A stretch of 64,000 nucleotides of DNA from Vibrio injensis (GCF_001895205.1 NZ_BDJF01000025.1:124001-188000), one strand, 5' to 3'. Shown: positions 32,399 to 43,590, counted from the stretch's first letter. Program-made: numbers and translations. The notes: generated by a model not told the origin, from the letters alone.

Positions 32399-34600
32399 TT
32401 AACTCAAATCTTGCGGCTCAATATCCAAAGACCAACGCACCTTACTCGCTAAAGGCAATAACTGAATGGCGGTTTTTGAACTGGTTAATATTGCCTGCAT
32501 CGTGCTGCGTGAAGGGGTTTGCAATAACAGTTGCCAACGGTGCTTACCCGCTCGCTTAGCCAGTGGTGCTGGTGTTGGTCCTAATACTAGCGAGGCTTGA
32601 TCAAACAACGGATGCACTTGTAAGGTTTGCCGAACTTGCCTTAAGAAGGTTTCCACCACCGATGACTGATTCGCTTCAGCGCGAAACAGCGTTAAATAAG
32701 TGTATGGCGGAAGTTGAGCGACGTGCCGCTCAGCAAGAGCGGTTCGAGCAAAATGGTCGTAACCTTTATGCAGTAGCGCTTGTAATAAGCTGTGCTCAGG
32801 ATGATGAGTTTGCAAAACCACTTCACCTGGTTTACTTGCCCTTCCCGCACGACCAGCAACTTGAATGAATAACTGTGCCAAGCGCTCTGGAGCACGAAAG
32901 TCACTGCTGTACAGCGAACCATCTACATCCAATAGCGCAACTAAGGTCACATTGGGAAAATGGTGTCCTTTAGCTAACATCTGCGTACCAATCAAAATTT
33001 GATACTGATTATTGTGGATAGCGGTCAACGCGGCTTCAAAACTGCCTTTACGCCTAGTGCTGTCTCGATCAATTCGAATCGTGCGATAATCAGGAAATAA
33101 CTGAGCAAGCTGCTGTTCAAGTTGCTCAGTCCCGACCCCAACAGTCACCAACTGATGTGAACCACAGCTTTGACAGTGCTGAATCACCGGACGTTGCGAG
33201 CCACAATGATGACAACGGACCTCGTTACTGTATTGATGATAAGTGTAATAAGCATCACAGCGCTGACAATCGGCAATCCAACCACATTCGTGACACATCA
33301 AGGCGGGAGAAAAACCACGCCGATTAAGAAACAGCAGCACTTGATTGCCTTGCTGTAAATGACGACGCATTTCGGCGATCAACGGCGCAGAAAGTCCGCT
33401 CTCTAAATACTCGCCTTTAATATCCAATACGCGATTTTTCGTCGGCACAGCGTGCCCCGCTCGCTCGGTGAGTTGCAGATGATAGTACTTGCCCGTCAAC
33501 GCATTATGCAGTGTTTCTAAAGCAGGCGTTGCCGAGCCAAGGACAATCGCCACTTGCTCAAGATTGGCTCGCATGACCGCGACATCGCGCGCGTGATAAC
33601 GCAAGCTGTCTTGCTGTTTATAAGAAGTATCGTGCTCCTCATCAACAATAATAATCCCGAGAGCAGCAAAAGGCGTCAATAAGGCTGACCGCGTACCAAT
33701 TATGATTCCTGCCGCTTTATCTCGTGCCGCTAGCCAAGCATTAAGACGCTCAGTGTCATTTAATCCTGAGTGAATCACGACCACGGGCACGGTAAAACGC
33801 TGACGAAAACGTTGGATAGTTTGAGGGGTTAAACCTATCTCAGGCACTAATACTAAGGCTTGTTTGCCTTGTTCCAAGATAGGTTTGATTAAGTTTAAGT
33901 AGACTTCGGTCTTACCTGACCCCGTGACGCCTTGCAATAAATAACACCCAAAACCCGGCTGACTGTTCACCGTCGCAATCGCAATCGCCTGCTCTGGGTT
34001 TAATTTCGGTTTATCCACGGGAGCTTCAACATTAGCCGGCCAAGGTACGATCTGCGGAGCTTGTTCCTGCACCTCAATCCACTGCTTCTCAAGTAAAGCA
34101 TTTAACGTGCTACTTGAGACCGCTTCATCCAGCAGCGTTTGATGAGATACGGGGCCCGCTTGCAATAACCACATAACCTTGGCCTGATTAATGGCCCGAC
34201 CAAAACCTTGAAATAGTTGATTACGCCCTTGCTCAGTCAGTCGCCACTCCTTAGTCACCGCAAATTGCGCCGCTTTGCCTTTACGCAACGCACTTGGCAT
34301 CGCGTTAGCTAGCGTTTCTCCCAAAGGGTAATGGTAATATTGACTGCACCACTGCAATAACCCGTAGAGTGTTTCTGACCATAACGGTTGTGTATCTAAC
34401 ACCGCATGCAGCGATTTCAATTGATGCAGAGGAAAATCGGATTCAGACACCAACGCAATGACTATCCCCACTAAGGTTTGGCGACCAAACGGAACCGCAA
34501 CCCGTCCGCCAATCGCAGGAGACATGCCATCAGCAATCAAATAATCGAAGGATTTATCAAGAGGAACCGGTAAAGCAACACGAGCAATAGTGGGGCGCAT
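32399..34600 (-). CDS. priA: Primosomal protein N' (replication restart helicase PriA)
   Basis: 3'-5' DNA helicase that reloads the replisome at abandoned forks. Start MRPTIARVALPVPLDKSFDY (another ATG lies two codons upstream). Walker A LLQGVTGSGKTEVYL near residue 225, DEEH box IIIVDEEHDTSYKQ near residue 320, and the cysteine-rich zinc region CHECGWIADCQRCDAYYTYH continuing to CQSCG (about residues 435-475). 733 residues, E. coli length 732. Confidence 0.96.
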   Translation of the reverse strand: MRPTIARVALPVPLDKSFDYLIADGMSPAIGGRVAVPFGRQTLVGIVIALVSESDFPLHQLKSLHAVLDTQPLWSETLYGLLQWCSQYYHYPLGETLANAMPSALRKGKAAQFAVTKEWRLTEQGRNQLFQGFGRAINQAKVMWLLQAGPVSHQTLLDEAVSSSTLNALLEKQWIEVQEQAPQIVPWPANVEAPVDKPKLNPEQAIAIATVNSQPGFGCYLLQGVTGSGKTEVYLNLIKPILEQGKQALVLVPEIGLTPQTIQRFRQRFTVPVVVIHSGLNDTERLNAWLAARDKAAGIIIGTRSALLTPFAALGIIIVDEEHDTSYKQQDSLRYHARDVAVMRANLEQVAIVLGSATPALETLHNALTGKYYHLQLTERAGHAVPTKNRVLDIKGEYLESGLSAPLIAEMRRHLQQGNQVLLFLNRRGFSPALMCHECGWIADCQRCDAYYTYHQYSNEVRCHHCGSQRPVIQHCQSCGSHQLVTVGVGTEQLEQQLAQLFPDYRTIRIDRDSTRRKGSFEAALTAIHNNQYQILIGTQMLAKGHHFPNVTLVALLDVDGSLYSSDFRAPERLAQLFIQVAGRAGRASKPGEVVLQTHHPEHSLLQALLHKGYDHFARTALAERHVAQLPPYTYLTLFRAEANQSSVVETFLRQVRQTLQVHPLFDQASLVLGPTPAPLAKRAGKHRWQLLLQTPSRSTMQAILTSSKTAIQLLPLASKVRWSLDIEPQDLS

Positions 34601-34845
34601 AACCATCCGTTAGCAATTTAAAGAAGCAGAAAACACAGTCTACTGGATGCTAACTAGAAATTCGACCAACAAAAGTGGTGAAAATAGCGTCGAAAGCAGT
34701 TGATCCGATGGCGTGGATTCATTAATATATCGCGCCTTAAAGATGCTTGGCAAATCGGTTTGGCATCTGCATATTATCATTAACATACGTGTGGTGTCCG
34801 GCATCAGATCCGGATAGCGACACGGCCTACATTTGAGGTTATCCC

Positions 34846-35064
34846 ATGAAAGCTGGTATCCACCCAGAATACAAAGAAGTTAGCGCAACTTGTTCTTGCG
34901 GCAACGCATTCACTTTCAAGTCTACTTTAGCAAAAGAAAGCATCTACCTTGACGTATGTGACAAGTGCCACCCATTCTACACTGGTAAGCAACGTATCGT
35001 TGATACTGGCGGCCGTGTTGATCGCTTTAACAAGCGTTTCGGTGCTCTATCAAGCAAGAAGTAA
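34846..35064 (+). CDS. rpmE: 50S ribosomal protein L31, zinc-binding form
   Basis: 72 residues; [10 protein letters not shown] and [13 protein letters not shown] carry the cysteines of the zinc-containing C+ form. Divergent from priA, as in E. coli. A dyad (about 34797-34825, tccggcatcagatccgga region) precedes the ribosome site and may be a leader for autoregulation; that is inference. Confidence 0.97.
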   Translation: MKAGIHPEYKEVSATCSCGNAFTFKSTLAKESIYLDVCDKCHPFYTGKQRIVDTGGRVDRFNKRFGALSSKK

Positions 35065-35091
35065 TTATTACTTTAAGCGCAAGTTATACAA

Positions 35092-35116
35092 AGAGAACGC
35101 TACGGCGTTCTTTTTT
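35092..35116 (+). terminator. Intrinsic terminator after rpmE
   Basis: Stem agaacgc/gcgttct with a short loop followed by six T. Confidence 0.85.
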
Positions 35117-35285
35117 ATTGCCAGTTTTAGTGTGCTTTACTTGGTCGTCATTAGCACTCAGCTGGTCTTATCAGTCTTCATCTTACCGATTTGATGGTTT
35201 GTGATCGCAATCCCACCTAGGCAGCTCAATCGACATCCTTTAGAATCATAGCTTCGTTGATAACATTATAAGAGAAGCTCCCCCT

Positions 35286-36572
35286 ATGTCTGATGATCAT
35301 CGCCAAGACCTCTCGCCACAAGAAGCATTTCGCCAACGTGCTCTTGATTACCATGCACTACCGACTCCAGGTAAAATTGGCATCGCCTTAACCAAGCCGG
35401 CCGATTCAGCCAGTGACCTAGCGCTGGCCTATAGCCCAGGCGTAGCAGAACCGGTTCGTGAAATCGCCCAACAACCTGATAACGTGTACAAGTATACCGC
35501 CAAAGGCAACACGGTCGCCGTCATCTCTAATGGCACGGCAATTCTTGGCTTAGGCAATCTTGGTCCGATGGCATCAAAGCCAGTAATGGAAGGTAAAGCG
35601 CTACTCTTTAAACGTTTTGCTGGCCTTGATTCGATCGATATCGAAGTCAAACATCGTACTATCGATGAGTTTGTCGATACCGTTGCCAACATAGCCGATA
35701 CCTTTGGCGGGATCAATTTAGAAGATATTAAAGCGCCAGATTGCTTTGAAATTGAACGCCGTCTCATCGAGCGCTGTGATATTCCTGTCTTCCATGATGA
35801 TCAACACGGCACCGCGATTGTGACCGCCGCTGGAATGCTCAACGCGATTGAACTGCAAGGCAAACAACTCAATGAATGTATTATTGTTTGTCTGGGTGCG
35901 GGCGCTGCAGCAGTCGCTTGTATGGAACTATTGATTAAATGCGGTGCGATGCGTGAAAAAATTTACATGCTGGATCGTAAAGGCGTCATCCATACCCGCC
36001 GTGACGATTTAAACGAATATAAACAATTATTTGCCAACAATACCGATAAGCGCACTTTGGAAGATGTGATTGCCGGCGCCGATTTGTTCCTCGGGGTTTC
36101 TGGCCCGAATTTATTGCCACCAGAAGCCCTAGCATTGATGGCTGATAAACCCGTCGTCTTTGCTTGCTCCAACCCCGATCCAGAAATCAAACCTGAGTTA
36201 GCTCATCAGGTGAGAAACGATTTAATCCTCGGTACTGGGCGCAGCGATTACCCCAACCAAGTGAATAATGTGCTGTGTTTCCCATTTATTTTCCGTGGTG
36301 CATTGGATGTTCGCGCCAGCGAAATTAATGATCAAATGAAACTTGCTGCTGTCGATGCCATTCGTCAATTAGCGAAAGAGCCGATCCCAAGCGAAGTACT
36401 CAAAGCCGCTGGGGTAGAAAAGCTTAGCTATGGCGCTGATTATATTATTCCAAAACCAATGGACCCACGCTTACTACCACGAGTCGCCAAAGCGGTCGCT
36501 CAAGCCGCCGTCGAGTCCGGCGTGGCGCGTATCGACATGCCAGAAAATTATATGGCAGAAAATTGTCGTTAA
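35286..36572 (+). CDS. maeB: NAD(P)-dependent malic enzyme (short form)
   Basis: Decarboxylates malate to pyruvate with NAD(P). 428 residues, corresponding only to the malic-enzyme half of E. coli MaeB: no C-terminal phosphotransacetylase-like domain is present and a clear stop is followed by a terminator. AYSPGVAEPVREI near residue 48, VFHDDQHGTAIVTAAGMLNA near residue 170 and the Rossmann segment VCLGAGAAAVACMELL near residue 200 are the signatures. Cofactor preference cannot be told with certainty. Single gene. Confidence 0.93.
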   Translation: MSDDHRQDLSPQEAFRQRALDYHALPTPGKIGIALTKPADSASDLALAYSPGVAEPVREIAQQPDNVYKYTAKGNTVAVISNGTAILGLGNLGPMASKPVMEGKALLFKRFAGLDSIDIEVKHRTIDEFVDTVANIADTFGGINLEDIKAPDCFEIERRLIERCDIPVFHDDQHGTAIVTAAGMLNAIELQGKQLNECIIVCLGAGAAAVACMELLIKCGAMREKIYMLDRKGVIHTRRDDLNEYKQLFANNTDKRTLEDVIAGADLFLGVSGPNLLPPEALALMADKPVVFACSNPDPEIKPELAHQVRNDLILGTGRSDYPNQVNNVLCFPFIFRGALDVRASEINDQMKLAAVDAIRQLAKEPIPSEVLKAAGVEKLSYGADYIIPKPMDPRLLPRVAKAVAQAAVESGVARIDMPENYMAENCR

Positions 36573-36598
36573 GGTGACCTTATAGCGACCCTCGATCT

Positions 36599-36628
36599 AA
36601 AAAAACCTAGCGTAGCTAGGTTTTTTTG
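36599..36628. terminator. Bidirectional terminator between maeB and metJ
   Basis: Perfect palindromic stem aaaaacctagc/gctaggttttt between convergent genes, with A- and T-runs on both sides. Confidence 0.9.
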
Positions 36629-36638
36629 TCGACATCAA

Positions 36639-36956
36639 TCAATCATCGTACGCTTCAAACTCAATACCCATTGCGGTCATCAAAGCTTTAGCTTCGCTTG
36701 GAATATCATCAGGCCTATCTTTACGTAAATCTTCATCAGTCGGTAACGGCTGTCCCGTATACGCATGTAAAAAAGCTTCACACAATAATTCACTGTTAGT
36801 GGCGTGACGTAAATTGTTGATTTGTCGGCGAGTTCGTTCATCAGTAAGCACTTTGAGTACCTTCAACGGAATGGATACCGTGATTTTTTTTACTTGCTCA
36901 CTCTTTTTACCATGCTCCGCGTAGGGGCTAATATAATCGCCATTCCAGTCTGCCAT
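36639..36956 (-). CDS. metJ: Methionine repressor MetJ
   Basis: Ribbon-helix-helix repressor that binds met boxes with S-adenosylmethionine as co-repressor. 105 residues, as in E. coli, from [40 protein letters not shown] near residue 22 is the DNA-contacting strand, and [20 protein letters not shown] the helices. The frame extends 13 codons upstream without homology. Divergent from metBL, with met boxes between. Confidence 0.97.
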   Translation of the reverse strand: MADWNGDYISPYAEHGKKSEQVKKITVSIPLKVLKVLTDERTRRQINNLRHATNSELLCEAFLHAYTGQPLPTDEDLRKDRPDDIPSEAKALMTAMGIEFEAYDD

Positions 36957-37032
36957 TGCGCACCTTCGTTGTGTGAATTTGAGTCTACTAATCAAAGTCC
37001 CTAATTTTAGCGGGATTTACTGCCATAAGCAA

Positions 37033-37064
37033 AGACATATAGACATCTAGATGTGTTGACATCT
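37033..37064. promoter_or_regulatory. Four tandem met boxes between metJ and metB
   Basis: Four abutting 8-mers related to AGACGTCT: AGACATAT, AGACATCT, AGATGTGT, TGACATCT. This is the classical MetJ operator form, placed between metJ and metBL, and should repress both when S-adenosylmethionine is high. Confidence 0.9.
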
Positions 37065-37156
37065 TCTTTTTTGATCAGTAAAGTGTGACTCTAGTGACGA
37101 CGAGATCCTCCCTCTTCCGTTAGCCCATTTATTGTAGATTCAGAAAGGAAGCCACT

Positions 37157-38323
37157 ATGACCACTCGCCAACCTGCCACCATTGCCGTTCGCACAGGAAT
37201 AGAATCGGACAGCCAATACCATGCGGTGGTACCACCGATCTATCTATCGACTAACTTTGGCTTTCCAGCCTTTGGTGAAGTGCCTACCTATGATTACACC
37301 CGCTCAGGCAATCCAAACCGTAGCTTACTGGAACAAACCCTAGCGGATCTCGAAGGGGGACAAGCGGCGATTGTCACCAACTGTGGAACCTCGGCTATCA
37401 ATCTATGGATTTCGACCTTTTTGTCTCCTCAAGAGTGGATTGTCGCTCCTCATGATTGTTATGGCGGCACCTATCGACTGCTCAATTCACGAGCGAAAAA
37501 AGGCGATTTTAAAGTCTTGTTTATCGATCAATCGGATCCGACTGCGGTCAGTGAGGCGCTGGCGCTAAAACCCAAACTGCTGCTGATCGAAACCCCTTCC
37601 AACCCTTTAGTTCGAGTGGTCGATATTCAGCAGCTCTGCCAACAAGCCAAGGCAACTAATACATTGGTGGCAGTAGACAATACGTTTTTAACTCCCATTT
37701 ACCAGCAACCTATCGCCTTAGGGGCGGATTTTGTCATTCACTCCACCACCAAGTATCTCAATGGGCATTCTGATGTGATTGGTGGCGTCATCATCAGCCG
37801 AATAGCCGAGCATGGCGAACTATTAGCGTGGTGGGGAAATTGCCTTGGTTCGACTGGCACCCCGTTTGATAGTTATATGACTTTGCGCGGCTTACGTACT
37901 TTATCGGCCCGGATGCGCGTTCACGAAGAGAGTGCACAACAAGTACTCGCTTACCTACAAACTCAACCACTGGTTGGACAAATTTATCACCCGAGCTTGG
38001 TCAGCCATCCCGGCCATGAGATTGCGAAACAACAGCAAAGTGGCTTTGGTGCCATGCTCAGTTTTGAGTTTGCAGGTACCTTTGAACAACTCAAACACTT
38101 TGTCGGTGCATTAGGTCTGTTTTCTTTAGCGGAATCTTTAGGCGGGGTGGAAAGCTTAATTTGCCATCCCGCCTCGATGACGCATCGGGCCATGGGAGAT
38201 GTTGCCCTGGCCGAAGCGGGCGTCGGCCAACAACTACTGCGCCTCTCTGTCGGATTGGAGGCCGCTAGCGATCTGATTGCCGACCTTGAACAAGCCTTTA
38301 AGCAAGCACAGGAAAAAAATTAA
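37157..38323 (+). CDS. metB: Cystathionine gamma-synthase
   Basis: PLP enzyme joining cysteine and an O-acylhomoserine to cystathionine in methionine synthesis. 388 residues; YTRSGNPNRSLLEQTLADLE near residue 46, the PLP-Asp in LVAVDNTFLTP near residue 174 and the Schiff-base Lys in HSTTKYLNGHSDVIGG near residue 197 are visible. Ribosome site aaagga. Overlaps metL by one base. Confidence 0.96.
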   Translation: MTTRQPATIAVRTGIESDSQYHAVVPPIYLSTNFGFPAFGEVPTYDYTRSGNPNRSLLEQTLADLEGGQAAIVTNCGTSAINLWISTFLSPQEWIVAPHDCYGGTYRLLNSRAKKGDFKVLFIDQSDPTAVSEALALKPKLLLIETPSNPLVRVVDIQQLCQQAKATNTLVAVDNTFLTPIYQQPIALGADFVIHSTTKYLNGHSDVIGGVIISRIAEHGELLAWWGNCLGSTGTPFDSYMTLRGLRTLSARMRVHEESAQQVLAYLQTQPLVGQIYHPSLVSHPGHEIAKQQQSGFGAMLSFEFAGTFEQLKHFVGALGLFSLAESLGGVESLICHPASMTHRAMGDVALAEAGVGQQLLRLSVGLEAASDLIADLEQAFKQAQEKN

Positions 38324-40728
38324 TGAAGCAGCAGTTACATAAATTTGGCGGTAGTAGCCTAGCCGATCGTGATTGCTACCTAAACGTGGTGGATATTTTA
38401 CAGCAGTATTCGCAGCATCATGATCTAGTGGTGGTCTCTGCCGCTGGCAAAACCACCAATCAATTAATTGATTTTGTCAGTCACCTGGAAAAAGATGCCC
38501 TGACTGCACATCAACAACTGCAAGCCATTCGCCAATATCAAACGCAGTTAATTGACGAATTATTGAATGGCGATATCGCCAATCATCTTATGACTCAGCT
38601 CAATCAGGAGTGTTCTCAACTGGCCGCGCTCACCGCTCCATTGAACTACGCTCAGCAATCCGCGGTACTGGCGCATGGTGAGGTATGGTCGGCGCGCTTA
38701 TTGGCAGCACTACTCAATCAGCAACAATTACCCGCTATTGCGCAAGATGCCCGTGCTTTCTTACGCGCCGAAACCGGACCACAACCCGAGGTTGATCGCG
38801 CTCGCTCCGCACCTTTACTTAAAGCGATTCTCGCCCAGCATCCGCAGCAGCGCATCATCATTACCGGCTTCATTGCACAAAATAGCGCAATGGAAACCGT
38901 CCTGCTTGGGCGTAATGGCTCCGATTATTCTGCGACCATGATTGGTGCTCTCGCGGACGTTGAACGCGTCACCATCTGGAGTGATGTCGCGGGAGTATAC
39001 AGTGCAGATCCAAGAGTGGTGGATGATGCCTGTTTATTGCCACTACTGCGCTTAGATGAAGCCAACGAACTGGCTCGACTGGCCGCGCCAGTACTGCATA
39101 GCCGAACTTTACAGCCAGTGGTGCAAAGCACTATGGAACTGCATTTACGCTCTAGCCATCAGCCAGAATCGGGCTCAACACGCATTGAACGTATTCTTGC
39201 CTCTGGGCGAGGAGCAAAAATCATCACCTCTTTGGAGGATGTGCTGCTGATTGAATTGACGCTCGCCGCCGGACAAGATTTCCAACGCCTACAACACACG
39301 GTATTAGCACATCTCAAACGGGCTCAACTTGAGCCATTGGCCTTTGAAGTGCAAGCCGATCAGCATCAACTGCGCCTTGCCTACACCAGAGAAATGGCCA
39401 GTGATGTATTTGGTTATTTACAGGACTCGGCACTCGCTACCGAGAGTAAACTCAAAGAAGGTTATTCACTATTAGCTGCCGTAGGTGCAGGCGTCACTCG
39501 TAACGCGCAGCACAATCACGGTTTTTACCAGCAACTGAAAACCTGCCCAGTTGAGTTTATCTGCACAGCGGAATCCGAACTCAGCTTAGTGGCAGTATTA
39601 AGACAAAATACATTAACCGAAAGGGTCATTGGCTTACATAAGCAGCTGTTTCAAGCCCAAAAACGCGTTGCCTTAGCGCTCTGCGGTAAAGGTAACATTG
39701 GTAGTAGTTGGTTAAAGCTGTTTGCAGATCAGCAAACCGAATTAGAAAAACGCTACGGCATGCAATTTTCATTAGTCGCGATCATCGATAGCCAAACCTT
39801 TTGGTTTGATGAGGCTGGGATCAATCCAAGCCAAGTTGCGGCTCGATATCAAGATGAAGCACAACCCAATGATGGTCAGCGCTGGCTGCAACAGCTCGGT
39901 GAACTGCGTAACTATGATGAGGCCATTGTCTTAGACGTGACGGCCAGCGAACATCTAGCGCAGCAATATTTAGCCATGGCGCAGCATGGTTTGCATCTGA
40001 TCAGTGCCAATAAAGTCGCAGGATCAGCCAATGGAGAATACTACCATCAAGTCAAACATGCTTTCAGCAAAATTGGTCGCCATTGGTTATACAATGCTAC
40101 CGTGGGAGCGGGCCTTCCCATCAATCATACCGTTCGCGATCTGCGTGAAAGTGGCGATGACATCACCGCACTGTCCGGAATTTTCTCCGGCACACTGTCG
40201 TGGCTGTTTCAACAATACGACGGCACCACCCCATTCAGCGAACTGGTTGAATTGGCTTGGCAACAAGGGTTAACGGAGCCAGATCCACGCCATGATCTCG
40301 ATGGTTCAGATGTGATGCGTAAACTGGTTATTCTGGCCAGAGAATCAGGCTTAGAGATTGAACCTCAGCAAGTCAAGGTGGAATCTTTGGTCCCAGAGGC
40401 ACTACGCCACTTATCCTTAGATGAGTTTCTTGAGCAAAGTCATCTACTCAATCAAAGCCTTGCTGAACGGTTAGCTCGTGCCCAAAAAGAACATAAGGTT
40501 ATCCGTTATGTGGCTCGTTTAGAGAAAAATGGTCAAGCCTCGGTTGGCGTAGAAGCCGTGGAGCGTGACCATCCACTGGCTAATTTACGCCCTTGCGATA
40601 ATATTTTTGCGATTGAAAGCAAATGGTACCGAGATAATCCACTGGTGATTCGAGGCCCTGGTGCAGGACGTGAAGTCACCGCTGGTGCGATTCAATCGGA
40701 CCTAAACCGCCTCGCCAGTCTGTTATGA
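38323..40728 (+). CDS. metL: Bifunctional aspartokinase / homoserine dehydrogenase II
   Basis: Catalyses the first and third steps from aspartate to homoserine for methionine. 801 residues. The kinase half (about 1-280) has HKFGGSSLADRDCYLNV and GRNGSDYSATMIGALAD; a regulatory linker follows; the dehydrogenase half (about 450-801) opens with VALALCGKGNIGSSWLKLF and contains SANKVAGSANGEYYHQ and GIFSGTLSWLF. The start overlaps the metB stop (taatg), indicating coupled translation. Confidence 0.96.
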   Translation: MKQQLHKFGGSSLADRDCYLNVVDILQQYSQHHDLVVVSAAGKTTNQLIDFVSHLEKDALTAHQQLQAIRQYQTQLIDELLNGDIANHLMTQLNQECSQLAALTAPLNYAQQSAVLAHGEVWSARLLAALLNQQQLPAIAQDARAFLRAETGPQPEVDRARSAPLLKAILAQHPQQRIIITGFIAQNSAMETVLLGRNGSDYSATMIGALADVERVTIWSDVAGVYSADPRVVDDACLLPLLRLDEANELARLAAPVLHSRTLQPVVQSTMELHLRSSHQPESGSTRIERILASGRGAKIITSLEDVLLIELTLAAGQDFQRLQHTVLAHLKRAQLEPLAFEVQADQHQLRLAYTREMASDVFGYLQDSALATESKLKEGYSLLAAVGAGVTRNAQHNHGFYQQLKTCPVEFICTAESELSLVAVLRQNTLTERVIGLHKQLFQAQKRVALALCGKGNIGSSWLKLFADQQTELEKRYGMQFSLVAIIDSQTFWFDEAGINPSQVAARYQDEAQPNDGQRWLQQLGELRNYDEAIVLDVTASEHLAQQYLAMAQHGLHLISANKVAGSANGEYYHQVKHAFSKIGRHWLYNATVGAGLPINHTVRDLRESGDDITALSGIFSGTLSWLFQQYDGTTPFSELVELAWQQGLTEPDPRHDLDGSDVMRKLVILARESGLEIEPQQVKVESLVPEALRHLSLDEFLEQSHLLNQSLAERLARAQKEHKVIRYVARLEKNGQASVGVEAVERDHPLANLRPCDNIFAIESKWYRDNPLVIRGPGAGREVTAGAIQSDLNRLASLL

Positions 40729-40907
40729 GCGAGTATTAATACTTTTCCTTCTCTTTATATCGTACTCACTCAATACGTCTCTGTTTGCAATAAATAGGGA
40801 CGTGTCAGCCACACTCACCCCCTATCCGCTTAAGCGGGTGAATTTTACTCAGCATCAACATGAAAAACCTTCATACTAGTAATATTGACATTAAAATCGA
40901 TTCATTA

Positions 40908-40939
40908 CATTCTGTAGACATATGGACGTCTATACGTAA
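40908..40939. promoter_or_regulatory. Met boxes upstream of metF
   Basis: AGACATAT followed directly by GGACGTCT (one mismatch from AGACGTCT) and ATACGTAA, with a weaker 8-mer before them; about 45 bases before the metF start. Predicted MetJ operator. Confidence 0.85.
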
Positions 40940-40969
40940 AGAATGTTGTGTTTGCGTTGTGGTCGTTAG

Positions 40970-41878
<909 letters not shown>

Positions 41879-41895
41879 CCAAAGGGCTATAACCA

Positions 41896-41920
41896 CAACG
41901 CCGAACAAAGTTCGGCGTTG
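41896..41920. terminator. Ten-base perfect hairpin between metF and zapB
   Basis: Stem caacgccgaa/ttcggcgttg with a five-base loop between convergent genes. It has only a weak T-tail, so termination is likely but not certain. Confidence 0.55.
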
Positions 41921-41944
41921 TTAGCTATCAATAACGGCTGGAGA

Positions 41945-42187
41945 TTATTCAACCTCTTCCATCTTACCAAGCAAGCTACGAATGCGCGTTTGCCATGCAG
42001 CATGCTCTTGTTCCATTTCTTGCGCTTTTTGCTCAAGTGCTGCACGGCTGGCTTTTAATTCATTCGCTTCTTGCGTGAGCTGTTGTTTCTCTTCTTTCAG
42101 CTCTTCCACTTCCATTTGCAGTAAGGCGATGGTATCAACCGCAGTTTGAATTTTTGCTTCGAGTTGTTCTAGTACTTCAAAAGACAT
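41945..42187 (-). CDS. zapB: Cell division protein ZapB
   Basis: Small coiled-coil protein that supports the Z ring through ZapA. 80 residues, almost wholly heptad-repeat helix ([20 protein letters not shown] onward, then [20 protein letters not shown]). Near glpX and rraA-menA as in E. coli relatives. Confidence 0.93.
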   Translation of the reverse strand: MSFEVLEQLEAKIQTAVDTIALLQMEVEELKEEKQQLTQEANELKASRAALEQKAQEMEQEHAAWQTRIRSLLGKMEEVE

Positions 42188-42485
42188 GTGACTTACCTTT
42201 GTTTATTCCGTGATGTGAATTCAATTCACTCTATTTAACCATTCTACTCAGCGATGCGCAGAGAAACACTTACTATATTCGATCTTGTTCGCTATTCGGT
42301 CAAAAAAACAACGCAATTGACGCTATCTTTACTTCTCACGCTCAAAGAGAGCTTATCTCGCTCTTAAAAGACAAAGTTTTGATCCACTACAAAGCTTACG
42401 GCGCTAAATAGCAAACGTTTACTTATGAGTATGCTAGAATCCGCGCAACTTTTTTATCCTCTTTAAATTGGTGGTTGGAGTAAGC

Positions 42486-43493
42486 ATGAAACGCGATTTA
42501 GCAATGGCTTTTTCTCGGGTAACCGAAGGTGCAGCACTGGCAGGTTACAAATGGCTTGGCCGAGGTGATAAAAACGCGGCTGACGGCGCAGCCGTAGAAG
42601 TGATGCGGATTTTATTGAACAAGACAGAAATCAATGGCGAAATCGTTATTGGTGAAGGAGAGATCGATCAAGCTCCGATGCTCTATATCGGAGAACAGGT
42701 CGGCTTAGGTGGTGACGACGTCGATATCGCTGTCGATCCCATTGAAGGGACACGCATGACCGCAATGGGTCAATCCAATGCATTAGCGGTATTAGCAGCG
42801 GGAGAAAAAGGCAGTTTTCTCAAAGCACCGGACATGTACATGGAAAAACTTGTCGTCGGTCCTGGAGCCAAAGGCTGCATCGATTTAAATAAACCATTAG
42901 CCGACAATTTACAGGCCATCGCTACCGCACTGGATAAAGCTTTACACCAACTGACGGTGGTGACTCTGGCGAAACCGCGTCACGATGCCGTGATACGTGA
43001 GATGCAGCAAATGGGTGTGCGTGTTTTTGCGGTGCCTGATGGCGATGTGGCCGCATCAATTCTCACTTGCATGCCGGACAGTGAAGTCGATGCCATGTAC
43101 TGTATTGGTGGCGCTCCTGAAGGGGTAATTTCTGCAGCGGCGATTCGAGCATTAGATGGTGATATGCAAGGCCGGTTGTTAGCTCGCCATCACGTTAAAG
43201 GCGACAGTGAAGATAATCGTATTTGGGGCGCCAAAGAATTGGCTCGCTGTACCCAAATGGGTGTACAAGCTAACCAAGTACTGGCACTCCATGATATGGT
43301 ACGCAGTGATAATGTCATTTTCTCAGCCACAGGGATCACCAAAGGCGATTTATTGGAAGGGATTAGCCGACAAGGTAATATCGCGACGACCGAAACACTA
43401 CTGATCCGTGGTCGCTGCCGGACAATTAGACGAATAAAGTCCATCCACTACTTAGAGCGTAAAGATAGTGATGTGTTACCGATGATTATTTAA
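42486..43493 (+). CDS. glpX: Fructose-1,6-bisphosphatase class II
   Basis: Gluconeogenic phosphatase of the GlpX family. 335 residues from MKRDLAMAFSRVTEGAALAG; GEGEIDQAPMLYIGE near residue 57 and DIAVDPIEGTRMTAMG near residue 82 hold the metal-binding acids. The frame extends six codons upstream; the ATG at 42486 has ggag in position. It is convergent with pfkA, the glycolytic enzyme that runs the opposite reaction. The 298-base gap before it shows only AT-rich promoter-like sequence. Confidence 0.95.
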   Translation: MKRDLAMAFSRVTEGAALAGYKWLGRGDKNAADGAAVEVMRILLNKTEINGEIVIGEGEIDQAPMLYIGEQVGLGGDDVDIAVDPIEGTRMTAMGQSNALAVLAAGEKGSFLKAPDMYMEKLVVGPGAKGCIDLNKPLADNLQAIATALDKALHQLTVVTLAKPRHDAVIREMQQMGVRVFAVPDGDVAASILTCMPDSEVDAMYCIGGAPEGVISAAAIRALDGDMQGRLLARHHVKGDSEDNRIWGAKELARCTQMGVQANQVLALHDMVRSDNVIFSATGITKGDLLEGISRQGNIATTETLLIRGRCRTIRRIKSIHYLERKDSDVLPMII

Positions 43494-43518
43494 CACCTTA
43501 GCTGAGATTTAAAATCAT

Positions 43519-43548
43519 AAAAAAGACCGCATCGCGGTCTTTTTTATT
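43519..43548. terminator. Bidirectional terminator between glpX and pfkA
   Basis: Stem aaaaaagaccgc/gcggtctttttt with a short loop between convergent genes. Confidence 0.9.
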
Positions 43549-43590
43549 TTGGATAGTGATTTTTTCAGTCTGAGATAATCATCAAACGTC

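Noticed and set aside
34949..35194. 81-codon frame overlapping rpmE and its terminator
   Set aside because: It runs through the rpmE terminator in another frame and has no recognisable family.
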